From assembly GCA_002503705.1 (NCBI GenBank), contig DASH01000047.1:1-8647 (forward strand): DNA of 8,647 bases, read 5' to 3'. The translations under genes were made by a program, and so were the position numbers. Below are positions 1-5,007 of the stretch, in pieces. This DNA comes from Candidatus Woesearchaeota archaeon UBA153. GTDB lineage: Archaea; Nanobdellota; Nanobdellia; Woesearchaeales; UBA525. Every line of letters begins with the position of its first letter. The stretch's first letter is position 1. A model generated the notes under the pieces. The model did no database searches and was not told the origin of the DNA. It saw nothing but the letters and a program-made list of their open reading frames with translations.

Positions 1-665
1 CTGGTCGCGAGCATCGCGTTGCTCGCGTATTTGATGAGCTCCGCACTCTTGTTGTCCGTGAAGACGATTGGCCGGTTGGTGCGCGCGACGCTCCGGTACA
101 GCTTCTCCATGACTTCTCGGGATTGCTCGTCGCCGCGCTCGAGGCCGATGACGATGCGGTCGGGGTTGAAGAAGTCGTTGACCGCCGCGCCTTCGCGGAG
201 GAACTCAGGATTGCTGACGATGCGGAACGCGTGTTTCGTTTTCCTCTTGTCGAGCGCTTCTTGGATGACGGTCCGCAGACGCGTCGCGGTTCCGACGGGT
301 ACGGTGCTCTTGATGACGATGAGTTTCTCACCGTTCAAGTGTTCGCCGATTGTGCGCGCGACACCTTCGACGTACTGCAGGTCGACTTTGCCGTCGTGCG
401 CTGCGGGCGTTCCGACGCAGATGAAGAGGAGGTCGCCGTTCGCGACGGTTGCGTGCAGATCGGTCGTGAACGAGAGCCGACCTTCCCGCTTGTTCCGCTC
501 GAGCTTGTCCTGCAGCCCCGGTTCGAAGAACGGGCTCGCGCCGCGTTCCAAAAGCGCAACTTTCTGCGAGTTCACATCAGCGCAGACGACATCGTTCCCG
601 AGCTCCGCGAAGCAGACGCCGGTGACGAGACCGACGTAACCAGTGCCGAAGATAGCGATCTTCAT
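1..665 (-). CDS. UDP-glucose/GDP-mannose dehydrogenase family protein, N-terminal 221 residues (gene runs off the window)
   Basis: This is the N-terminal part of a nucleotide-sugar 6-dehydrogenase, most likely UDP-glucose 6-dehydrogenase. The family oxidises UDP-glucose to UDP-glucuronate with two NAD+ in the cytoplasm, feeding surface polysaccharide or protein glycosylation. The reading frame is open to the window edge. It shows a Rossmann fold start GTGYVG (residues 7-12), an acidic residue D30 at the end of the second strand that fits NAD use, VGTP (84-87), STVPVGT (120-126), the substrate-binding NPEFLREG (152-159), and IKYASNAMLAT (211-221) with the family's catalytic lysine, K212. The catalytic cysteine and the C-terminal domain lie outside the window. 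The ATG at 665 is chosen because the Rossmann motif follows at once and a TATA box lies about 48 bases upstream. Substrate could also be UDP-N-acetylmannosamine; UDP-glucose is my best guess from the overall similarity to the Ugd/TuaD type. Confidence 0.93.
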   Translation of the reverse strand, partial: MKIAIFGTGYVGLVTGVCFAELGNDVVCADVNSQKVALLERGASPFFEPGLQDKLERNKREGRLSFTTDLHATVANGDLLFICVGTPAAHDGKVDLQYVEGVARTIGEHLNGEKLIVIKSTVPVGTATRLRTVIQEALDKRKTKHAFRIVSNPEFLREGAAVNDFFNPDRIVIGLERGDEQSREVMEKLYRSVARTNRPIVFTDNKSAELIKYASNAMLAT

Positions 666-708
666 GAGGTGGAACCCTTGGTTTTCCGTCGAGAAGACCC
701 GCCGAGTG

Positions 709-716
709 TTTATATA
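709..716 (-). promoter_or_regulatory. TATA box for the dehydrogenase gene
   Basis: The minus strand reads TATATAAA here. An archaeal start site about 25 bases downstream would fall near 687, giving a leader of about 20 bases before the ATG at 665. No clear Shine-Dalgarno sequence is visible in that leader. Confidence 0.6.
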
Positions 717-779
717 GGTTCTGGAAGACGATTCCCGCCGGTTCTCGACGAGAAACCGCGTCTGACGGGAGGAGAAACC

Positions 780-787
780 TTTATAAA
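780..787 (+). promoter_or_regulatory. TATA box for the 5S rRNA gene
   Basis: The sequence TTTATAAA is centred about 25 bases before the predicted first base of the 5S rRNA (about 808), which is the canonical archaeal spacing. The box is palindromic, so orientation comes from the gene it precedes. Confidence 0.75.
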
Positions 788-807
788 CCCTTCCTGATTC
801 TCGTCGT

Positions 808-926
808 TTGGAACGGTCATAGCGGCGTGGTACTACCCGATCCCTTTTCGAACTCGGAAGTCAAGCACGCCCGCGTTCCGTCGAGTACTGCATTCCTGTG
901 CGGGAAACCCGGATCGCTGTTCCACC
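808..926 (+). rRNA. rrf: 5S ribosomal RNA, stand-alone gene
   Basis: The stretch carries the 5S signature: GGTCATAGCGGC near the 5' end, CGAACTCGGAAGTCAAGC in the loop B/C region, GAGTACTG in the second half, and CGGGAAACCC in the loop D/E arm. The ends close helix I: TGGAACGG at 809-816 pairs with CTGTTCCA at 917-924, apart from one G-T wobble. The length of about 119 bases matches archaeal 5S rRNA. A TATA box lies at the right distance upstream and a T-rich terminator directly downstream. No 16S, 23S or tRNA gene is next to it, so it is transcribed alone. The ends are estimated from helix I and may shift by a base or two. Confidence 0.93.
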
Positions 927-939
927 TTTTTTTCTTTTT
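927..939 (+). terminator. T-tract terminator of the 5S rRNA gene
   Basis: Seven T, one C and five T follow immediately after helix I of the 5S rRNA. Archaeal RNA polymerase stops at such T-rich tracts without needing a hairpin. Confidence 0.75.
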
Positions 940-1003
940 ACTCATGAAGAATAGCGGTCGCGCTGTTGAGAGATGAGACTTTCTCTTGCCAAGAGTTCGG
1001 TGT

Positions 1004-1261
1004 TCAGAGTTTCCGGTAGATGTTCTCTCGCCGTCCGAGCGTGATGACGAGGATGATGAGTTTTCCGTCTTTGAGGTCGAGGATGACGCGGTGGTCGCCG
1101 ACGCGGAGAGCGTAGAATGGCGAGCCGACGAGCCGTTTGACGAATGCGCGCGGCCGGATGCGGATGCGTTCGAGCGATGCGAAGACGCGTTCTTGGAGGT
1201 CTTGCGAGAGGCTTTTCAGCTCTTTGCGCGCCCGAGGCGTGTAGACGACGGCGTACGGCAT
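1004..1261 (-). CDS. RelE/ParE-family mRNA interferase toxin
   Basis: This 85-residue protein has the RelE/ParE layout: an N-terminal strand YAVVYTP (3-9), the helix start RARKELKSL (10-18), strands around ALRVGDHRVILDL (51-63) and LIILVITLG (68-76), and the closing RRENIYR (77-83). In RelE toxins, conserved basic residues and a C-terminal tyrosine act in cleavage of mRNA in the ribosomal A site; R53, R59, R77/R78 and Y82 are candidates by position. The start at 1261 is chosen because GGTGA lies five bases before this ATG, overlapping the antitoxin stop. A GTG at 1270 would add three residues. It is the second gene of the antitoxin-toxin operon and is probably co-translated with the antitoxin. 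Its end converges on the 5S rRNA gene. Confidence 0.9.
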   Translation of the reverse strand: MPYAVVYTPRARKELKSLSQDLQERVFASLERIRIRPRAFVKRLVGSPFYALRVGDHRVILDLKDGKLIILVITLGRRENIYRKL

Positions 1262-1266
1262 CGTTT

Positions 1267-1488
1267 TCACCGGATGCCGAGTTCTTTCTTGAGCTGCTCG
1301 TGCGTATAGTACTCTCCGCGTTCGTACGCGGCGAGCCCTTCCTCGATCGCTTTCTTCGTCTCGTCGCTCAGCTCCATCGTGTCTTCGAGGAGGTCCCAGA
1401 TGACCTCTTCGTAGCTCTCGTTGTTGGACGCTTTGCGTCGTTTGAGCGCGTCGCGGAGGGCTTCGCTGACTTGGATTGTGGTCGCCAT
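1267..1488 (-). CDS. RHH-like antitoxin of the RelE pair
   Basis: This 73-residue protein pairs with the RelE-type toxin, whose ATG is only five bases after its stop. The first 10 residues (MATTIQVSEA) form a short strand typical of ribbon-helix-helix DNA-binding antitoxins. They are followed by helices around LRDALKRRK (11-19) and YEEVIWDLLED (26-36), and by an acidic C-terminal tail (EETKKAIEEGLAAYERGEYY-like, 43-61) that would wrap the toxin. Small antitoxins of this kind, including VapB-like and DUF7557-like families, neutralise the toxin and repress their own operon. The ATG at 1488 is chosen over in-frame starts at 1500 and 1509 because a TATA-like box centred about 26 bases upstream would give a leaderless mRNA beginning there. 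The exact subfamily is uncertain. Confidence 0.85.
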   Translation of the reverse strand: MATTIQVSEALRDALKRRKASNNESYEEVIWDLLEDTMELSDETKKAIEEGLAAYERGEYYTHEQLKKELGIR

Positions 1489-1510
1489 AGCATCCATATA
1501 ACTCACCATA

Positions 1511-1518
1511 GTTTAAAT
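1511..1518 (-). promoter_or_regulatory. TATA-like box of the RelE antitoxin-toxin operon
   Basis: The minus strand reads ATTTAAAC, centred about 26 bases before the ATG at 1488. This spacing predicts a leaderless transcript and decides between the three in-frame starts. Confidence 0.5.
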
Positions 1519-1747
1519 GGTTTGTGGTTGCGCCGCCGTCTGAGCTGTCCCGTACAGTACCGTCATCGCCGCCTTGGCGTGATGTCGCCCGCCGCTGTCG
1601 GGCCGGTGCTGGCGCGGCGCGGAGTTCGTCGTCAGAGTACGCGCGTTCCGGAAGTTTGACTTGAGGATGATGACTTTTGCCGCGCCAGCCGGGTACCGAG
1701 CTTCGCGCTCGACGTTCACTGGCTCATGGCCGCGCGAGGACGGAAGT
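1519..1747. other. Gene-free GC-rich stretch
   Basis: No reading frame here has a credible start, domain or composition. A minus-strand frame over 1513-1770 exists but has an arginine- and proline-rich, unlike-protein sequence. A weak seven-base inverted repeat (1530-1536 with 1614-1620) is the only structure I see; in sequence this GC-rich it may be chance. Confidence 0.4.
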
Positions 1748-1815
1748 CGTCGTGAACGTCTCGCCGCCACCGTCCTGCTCGTGTCAAGAACGTCGCGCGG
1801 TCACTGTCCTGCTCG
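1748..1815. repeat. 34-base tandem duplication (two copies)
   Basis: The copies 1748-1781 and 1782-1815 lie end to end and match at 27 of 34 positions; both end in GTCCTGCTCG. The second copy contains the 3' arm of structured element A (1795-1810), so the duplication copied one arm of the element together with about a dozen flanking bases. The neighbouring copy has since drifted. Confidence 0.6.
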
Positions 1816-1923
1816 CTCTTCGGAAAGCGCGAGGGAGATGCGGGTCCTCCCCGACGGGGCAACCCCTCCCGCCTTCGCTTGTTGTTCCGATTGATCGCTC
1901 GCCCTTAAGGACAGTGACCGCGC
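1795..1923 (-). repeat. Structured element, copy A (possible RNA)
   Basis: The ends are a perfect 16-base inverted repeat: 1795-1810 pairs with 1908-1923. Read on the minus strand, the 5' arm is followed by TTAAGGGCGAGCG, a short hairpin CGA-TCAA-TCG, an inner stem GCGGG/CCCGC enclosing GGGG-TTG-CCCC-GTC-GGGG, then GAAGAGCGAGC and the closing arm. Copy B on the other strand at 7325-7448 shares the order and the junction motifs but has different, still paired stems. The element starts 16 bases after the stop of the small gene at 1940-2161 and points the same way, so it could lie in that gene's 3' untranslated region. I see no promoter of its own. Confidence 0.75.
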
Positions 1924-1939
1924 TTGTGGGGGAAGTGTT

Positions 1940-2161
1940 TCACGCTTCGACGGCTTCGAGGAACTCTTTCAGGTCTTCCTCGATGGTCTCTTCCTTGACG
2001 GCTTGCTTCTGCTCCACGATCGCCTTGTAGTAGTTCATCGGCTTGATGTGGACGATGCTCGTCTTGTGGATCAAGAACTTGCCGTCCTTGCTTTTGAAGA
2101 CGTCCGTCTTGATGATCGGCATCGTCTTCAACGCTTGCTCTCGTTTCTCGCTCAAACCCAT
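1940..2161 (-). CDS. Small conserved-looking protein of unknown function
   Basis: I do not recognise this 73-residue protein. It is hydrophilic and lysine/glutamate-rich. It has a predicted beta section around MPIIKTDVFKSKDGKFL (14-30) and IHKTSIVHIKP (31-41), followed by a mainly helical acidic end, EETIEEDLKEFLEAVEA (57-73). The start is chosen because GGTGA lies five bases before the ATG at 2161. The surrounding GGTGAAAAC-N-ATG is the same as at the RelE toxin start, where N is G instead of T. The frame is open further upstream, to ATGs at 2320 and 2341; that would add a possible membrane helix (VLFATMLALGAMCAPL) and a charged linker, so a longer membrane-anchored form remains possible. 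Structured element A lies 16 bases after the stop codon. Confidence 0.65.
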   Translation of the reverse strand: MGLSEKREQALKTMPIIKTDVFKSKDGKFLIHKTSIVHIKPMNYYKAIVEQKQAVKEETIEEDLKEFLEAVEA

Positions 2162-2321
2162 AGTTTTCACCTTCTCCGTTGGTTCTTCACCGTCTTTTTC
2201 ATCGACTCGAGCCATACGATATGTTTTCGTACGACTTCGTTCCTCCGACTTCTTCTCCGACGACCAACGCGCGTACAATCGCGCGGACAATGGTGCACAC
2301 ATCGCGCCCAGCGCGAGCATC

Positions 2322-2394
2322 GTTGCGAACAGGACCGGCACCCGTGAATCCCGAAACCGAAGCTCCGCGTCACGGGTGCCGGCGACCGTCGCAA
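2322..2394. repeat. Two-stage perfect hairpin in the leader region of the small gene
   Basis: An inner 13-base perfect inverted repeat (CCGGCACCCGTGA at 2335-2347 with 2370-2382) is enclosed by an outer seven-base one (GTTGCGA at 2322-2328 with TCGCAAC at 2388-2394). Six-base unpaired segments lie between them on each side. The loop is 22 bases. On the minus strand the hairpin begins about 11 bases after the start site predicted from the TATA-like box at 2428-2435, and ends one base before an in-frame ATG at 2320. It resembles a structured 5' leader or an operator. It lacks the junction motifs of elements A, B and C. Confidence 0.6.
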
Positions 2395-2427
2395 CACACG
2401 CGGCCGTGCAAGGATGAGAGCGGACGT

Positions 2428-2435
2428 CCTTAAAG
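2428..2435 (-). promoter_or_regulatory. Possible TATA box upstream of the leader hairpin
   Basis: The minus strand reads CTTTAAGG. A start about 26 bases downstream would be near 2405, just before the hairpin at 2322-2394. This is a weak match, and TTAAGG also occurs inside structured elements A and B, so it may not be a promoter. Confidence 0.3.
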
Positions 2436-2447
2436 TGCCTTTGGGAG

Positions 2448-2453
2448 AAAAAA
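2448..2453 (-). terminator. T6 tract after the HEPN/nucleotidyltransferase operon
   Basis: The minus strand has six T about 75 bases beyond the nucleotidyltransferase stop codon and just before the next possible promoter. It is a candidate archaeal T-tract terminator. Confidence 0.35.
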
Positions 2454-2528
2454 CCGTGATTTTACCGTCGATGAGACTCATTTTTCGCGCGGGCCGGAAG
2501 AGATACGGATGAGGGGCTTGAATCCGGC

Positions 2529-3089
2529 TCACGGCGAGAAGAGGTCGATGCCTTCGTCCTTAATCTGACGGACGATTGGAGAGTCTTCCGTGAATTCCGC
2601 CAAGCTGAACGAGTGGAGTTGCAGCTTCGCCTCCTTCTTGATGGTGGAAAGCCACAGCTCGTCCGGCGGAGCCGCAAAGACGAGCGCGACGTCAATGTCG
2701 CTCTCCGGCCGAGCGTACCCTTTCGCGTGGCTGCCGAAGAGGAGTGCGCGCTGGAAGCCCGGCCGTTCGACGACGCGACGAAGCAATTCCGCGAGTGCGA
2801 TGCGCAACGGGTAGTCGAGTTGACGGAGGGCGCGACGCTCCTCGTCGCAGAGCGCGAGGAGGTGTTGCGTCGCGGGATGCTCGAGGTTGAGCCGGTACTT
2901 CGACGGCTTGCCGCGATGCTCGAGCAAGAGGTTGCCGGCGACGAGGCGGCGGAGCGCGTCTTCAAGCGACTGGTTGCCGAGCCGCGTCTCTCGACGGAGG
3001 ATTGCCGTGTCGAGCTCTTTGCGCGGCGTCTCCGCGAAGAGGGCGAGGAGGCGCCACGCGCTCTTGTAGCCGAGAAGCGGCTCGAGCAT
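2529..3089 (-). CDS. Winged-helix/MNT-type nucleotidyltransferase, partner of HEPN protein
   Basis: This 186-residue protein joins an N-terminal winged-helix region (about 1-70; helices around SAWRLLALFAE and the wing HRGKPSKYRLNLE) to a minimal nucleotidyltransferase domain. The catalytic signature is FGSHAKGYARPESDIDVALV (118-137): GS at 119-120, G124, and the metal-binding D131 and D133. MNT proteins of HEPN/MNT pairs act as antitoxins, and some transfer AMP groups onto the HEPN toxin. The added winged helix suggests that this protein also binds the operon's promoter; this is inference. Its ATG directly follows the HEPN stop codon, with AAGGAG about 10 bases upstream. The HEPN-first order and zero spacing indicate one operon. 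Confidence 0.9.
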   Translation of the reverse strand: MLEPLLGYKSAWRLLALFAETPRKELDTAILRRETRLGNQSLEDALRRLVAGNLLLEHRGKPSKYRLNLEHPATQHLLALCDEERRALRQLDYPLRIALAELLRRVVERPGFQRALLFGSHAKGYARPESDIDVALVFAAPPDELWLSTIKKEAKLQLHSFSLAEFTEDSPIVRQIKDEGIDLFSP

Positions 3090-3614
3090 TCATCCCAACT
3101 CCTTGAGGATTGCGAGGAACGGCTCGACGATGCTCTTGAAGAACGAGTCAAGGTCTTGCGGTCGCCGTTGCGGCTGCGGGTCGGCGTAGTAGCTCGCCTT
3201 CTCGCGTTTCTCCCGCGCCGCGTTGAGCAGGAGGGGGAGCGTGGCGACGCTCTTGTTCGGGAGCGTGAAGCTCTCGAACTCTCGCTCTGCCTTCGCGAGG
3301 AGTTCGAGCGCGCGGCGTCGCACACGGTCGTCGCGGAGGACATGCTCGAGCGCGATGCGCGTCGCGAAATGGCTCCGTTCCGTGATCGCGAGGTTGTGGT
3401 GCTTGGCGAGGTAGAGCTTCGTCGCGTTGAGCATCGCATAATACGCGGTGGTAACGCTCCACCGGTGGGAACGCTCTTTGAGGAGCTGAGCGATGGCGAG
3501 ATCTTCTTGGTGCGCGTGCTCATGGAATTCGAGGTAGAGACGCCGTTTCTCTTTCTCGGTCGCGGGGAAGCGCGCAATCGTTCCCTGCGCGAGAAGCTCA
3601 TCGAATGATACCAT
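3090..3614 (-). CDS. HEPN-domain protein, probable toxin of a HEPN/MNT pair
   Basis: This 174-residue protein is predicted to be almost all helical. The segment RWSVTTAYYAMLNATKLYLAK (51-71, written here only as a landmark ending in K71) contains the AYYAM-N-A pattern typical of HEPN domains of the PF05168 type. HEPN proteins paired with MNT nucleotidyltransferases are commonly RNases that act as toxins. The usual catalytic R-x4-6-H motif is not obvious; R80/H82 and R86/H91 (five or fewer residues apart) are the nearest candidates, so RNase activity is uncertain. The ATG at 3614 lies about 27 bases after a strong TATA box, predicting a leaderless mRNA. It is the first gene of the pair and abuts the nucleotidyltransferase gene. 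Confidence 0.82.
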   Translation of the reverse strand: MVSFDELLAQGTIARFPATEKEKRRLYLEFHEHAHQEDLAIAQLLKERSHRWSVTTAYYAMLNATKLYLAKHHNLAITERSHFATRIALEHVLRDDRVRRRALELLAKAEREFESFTLPNKSVATLPLLLNAAREKREKASYYADPQPQRRPQDLDSFFKSIVEPFLAILKELG

Positions 3615-3636
3615 TTTCTGGTTTTTCTCCGGGCTT

Positions 3637-3646
3637 ATTTATATAT
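3637..3646 (-). promoter_or_regulatory. TATA box of the HEPN/MNT operon
   Basis: The minus strand reads ATATATAAAT, centred about 27 bases before the ATG at 3614. This is a strong archaeal TATA match and implies a leaderless transcript. Confidence 0.7.
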
Positions 3647-3674
3647 TTTTCCAAATAACTGTAAAATATGTTAC

Positions 3675-3689
3675 CAAAAACTGTTTTTG
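3675..3689. promoter_or_regulatory. 15-base palindrome upstream of the HEPN/MNT promoter
   Basis: CAAAAACTGTTTTTG is a perfect six-base inverted repeat with a three-base centre, about 30 bases upstream of the TATA box. It could be an operator for the winged-helix part of the nucleotidyltransferase or for the regulator at 3739-4014. Its T-rich minus strand could instead help terminate that regulator gene. Confidence 0.4.
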
Positions 3690-3738
3690 TGTTTTAGATT
3701 CCTGAGGAAAAACGAGAGGTGAGAGTCGAGAAGCTCTG

Positions 3739-4014
3739 TTAACGCGACTTCTCCAAAGACTGACGGAGCAGAAGCCCTTTCTTTGTCAGACGATAAATGC
3801 GGCCTTTCTTCTCCTGCTCGTTGAGACATTCGACTAACCCTTTCTCCTTGAAAGCGCAGAGGACATCACTCACGCTATTCCTCGTTATTTTTGGGTTGAA
3901 ACGTCGCGCCCGTTCATAGATCTGAGCGGGAATCAACGTACCTTCCAAGACTAGGAAGATGACCCTGCGCTGGCGGCCGCGAAGCACCCACGCGAGGAGA
4001 GAAAAGTCAACCAT
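3739..4014 (-). CDS. Small winged-helix transcriptional regulator
   Basis: This 91-residue protein is a single winged-helix domain. It has a first helix after LRGRQRRVIFLVLEG, a helix PAQIYERARRF, a recognition-helix region TRNSVSDVLCAFKEKGLVE, and a wing KKGRIYRLTKKGLLLRQSL near the end. This order matches ArsR/MarR-like archaeal regulators, and no ligand-binding domain is attached. The ATG at 4014 is preferred to the TTG one codon earlier; it lies about 23 bases after a TATA-like box, suggesting a leaderless mRNA. The gene is divergent from the membrane-protein/lipoprotein operon, with about 100 bases between the starts, so it may control that operon, itself, or the HEPN/MNT genes downstream. 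Target and signal are unknown. Confidence 0.8.
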   Translation of the reverse strand: MVDFSLLAWVLRGRQRRVIFLVLEGTLIPAQIYERARRFNPKITRNSVSDVLCAFKEKGLVECLNEQEKKGRIYRLTKKGLLLRQSLEKSR

Positions 4015-4033
4015 CAACGCAAGATACCCTAAG

Positions 4034-4041
4034 AATATATG
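4034..4041 (-). promoter_or_regulatory. TATA-like box of the winged-helix regulator
   Basis: The minus strand reads CATATATT, centred about 23 bases before the ATG at 4014, consistent with a leaderless or nearly leaderless transcript. Confidence 0.5.
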
Positions 4042-4067
4042 GGTTTTTCACCAAATATACACCAAAA

Positions 4068-4075
4068 TTTATAAA
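4068..4075 (+). promoter_or_regulatory. TATA box of the membrane protein/lipoprotein operon
   Basis: TTTATAAA lies about 44 bases before the ATG at 4116. A start near 4098 would leave an 18-base leader carrying the ribosome binding site GGGGGTG at 4103-4109. Confidence 0.65.
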
Positions 4076-4115
4076 CGAGGGGATTTTTACACACGACACA
4101 TCGGGGGTGTTGTAA

Positions 4116-4445
4116 ATGGCACGAACAGTTGAATTCGTTCTCGGACTGTTGGGTGGAATCTTCGGATTCTTTGGCGCTCTGCTCGCGTTGGCCTTCGGAG
4201 GTATCGGCGGCGCACTCGGAGCGGAAGGAGCAAGCACAGTCGTGGGCCTGGGTTGGGTGGCAATCCTCTTCGCAATCCTTGCGATTGTCGGCGCAGCCAT
4301 TGTCAAAAGCAAGCCGAAACTCGGTGGCGGGTTCATGATTGTCAGCTCCGTCGGAGGACTCGTCTGTATCAGCTTCGCCTGGGCGATTTCCTTCGTCCTC
4401 CTCCTCATCGCGGGCCTGATGGCAGTCATCAAGAAGGGTGATTGA
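4116..4445 (+). CDS. DUF4064-like four-helix membrane protein
   Basis: This 109-residue protein is almost entirely hydrophobic. It has four likely membrane helices: about 5-28 (glycine-rich, LGLLGGIFGFFG), 42-63, 69-86 and 87-105. It ends in the short basic tail KKGD. The glycine-rich first helix and the small-residue GGGFMIVSSVGGL segment resemble DUF4064 membrane proteins, whose function is not known. The ATG at 4116 has GGGGGTG about six bases upstream and a TATA box further up. The next gene, a lipoprotein, starts one base after the stop codon, so the two are co-transcribed and probably act together at the cell membrane. Confidence 0.85.
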   Translation: MARTVEFVLGLLGGIFGFFGALLALAFGGIGGALGAEGASTVVGLGWVAILFAILAIVGAAIVKSKPKLGGGFMIVSSVGGLVCISFAWAISFVLLLIAGLMAVIKKGD

Positions 4446-4446
4446 A

Positions 4447-5007
4447 ATGAAATTCGCACCTCTCATCTACCTCGTCGCCTTTTTCGTTCTGCTTTTGCTC
4501 GTCTCGGCCTGCACGCCGATGGAACCATCCGCAGCAACGCCTTCGAATGATGCTCGCGTAAGCGAGACTTCCGAGCAGCAGAAGCAGACAGAAATCCTGG
4601 CGACCGCAACGCATGCAGCAGTCGATGCCAGCACAAAGAATTGGGATGCGACCGCCGCCGATGATGGTCTCGTTGTCTATCCTAAACTGAAAGACACGAA
4701 CGATGAGACGGTGAAGTTCGAAGGCGTTCCTCTCACCGTTGACATGGAGATCTGGACGACAAAACGCGACGACAATTTCAACGAAGTCAAAGACCGAATG
4801 ATCTACTCTGGCAGCGGCACCATCACGAGCTGGAAGGACGGTAACTTCTTATACAATGGCGGCATCAAAGTCCCTTACACAGACATCAAAGCTATAGCCT
4901 CTGATAGTGATTACGGCCAGTTGTATGTGAAGATACACACCCCTGACGCTCAAGTTTTCGAGGCAAAGTCCCTCACGGGTGTTAGAATTAAACCCGAGCC
5001 AGTCTAA
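4447..5007 (+). CDS. Predicted membrane lipoprotein of unknown function
   Basis: This 186-residue protein begins with a short basic start, a hydrophobic segment (about 5-20) and the lipobox LVSAC, with C22 as the likely lipid-modified residue. A low-complexity Ser/Thr/Ala/Glu-rich linker (23-65) follows. After it comes a beta-rich domain with YSGSGTITSWKDGNF, GGIKVPYTDIKAI and LYVKIHTPDAQVFEAKSL, which I do not recognise. The ATG at 4447 is preferred to an in-frame GTG at 4438 because AAGGGTGA lies four bases upstream, inside the end of the preceding gene. It is the second gene of the operon. Its stop codon overlaps the stop of the methyltransferase gene on the other strand (5004-5007), so the two genes converge with no room for a separate terminator. 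Confidence 0.85.
   Translation: MKFAPLIYLVAFFVLLLLVSACTPMEPSAATPSNDARVSETSEQQKQTEILATATHAAVDASTKNWDATAADDGLVVYPKLKDTNDETVKFEGVPLTVDMEIWTTKRDDNFNEVKDRMIYSGSGTITSWKDGNFLYNGGIKVPYTDIKAIASDSDYGQLYVKIHTPDAQVFEAKSLTGVRIKPEPV

Noticed and set aside
123..797. Long plus-strand reading frame opposite the dehydrogenase gene
   Set aside because: It is an antisense shadow: the minus-strand protein has all family motifs, while this one is acidic/arginine-rich and runs through the dehydrogenase promoter.
1530..1620. Seven-base inverted repeat as a fourth element copy
   Set aside because: It lacks GGCGAG, GCGAGC and the G4-C4-G4 core, and seven GC-rich pairs can arise by chance here.
1664..1740. C/D-box guide RNA in the gene-free stretch
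   Set aside because: A GATGATGA C-box-like sequence is present, but no CTGA D box lies at a suitable distance.
1513..1770. 85-codon minus-strand frame upstream of the RelE antitoxin
   Set aside because: Composition is unlike a protein, and it overlaps the antitoxin TATA box and the tandem duplication.
1795..1923. Elements A, B and C as integron attC recombination sites
   Set aside because: Size, hairpin form and placement after stop codons resemble attC sites, but the required GTT/AAC core ends are missing and no integrase is in the window.
2167..2532. 121-codon minus-strand frame between the small gene and the nucleotidyltransferase
   Set aside because: It crosses the leader hairpin, is Arg/Ser/Cys-rich with no motif, and overlaps the small gene's upstream region in another frame.
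2613..3608. 331-codon plus-strand frame opposite the HEPN/MNT genes
   Set aside because: High GC codon use on the real genes leaves the opposite frame free of stops; the translation is Glu/Arg-rich without motifs.
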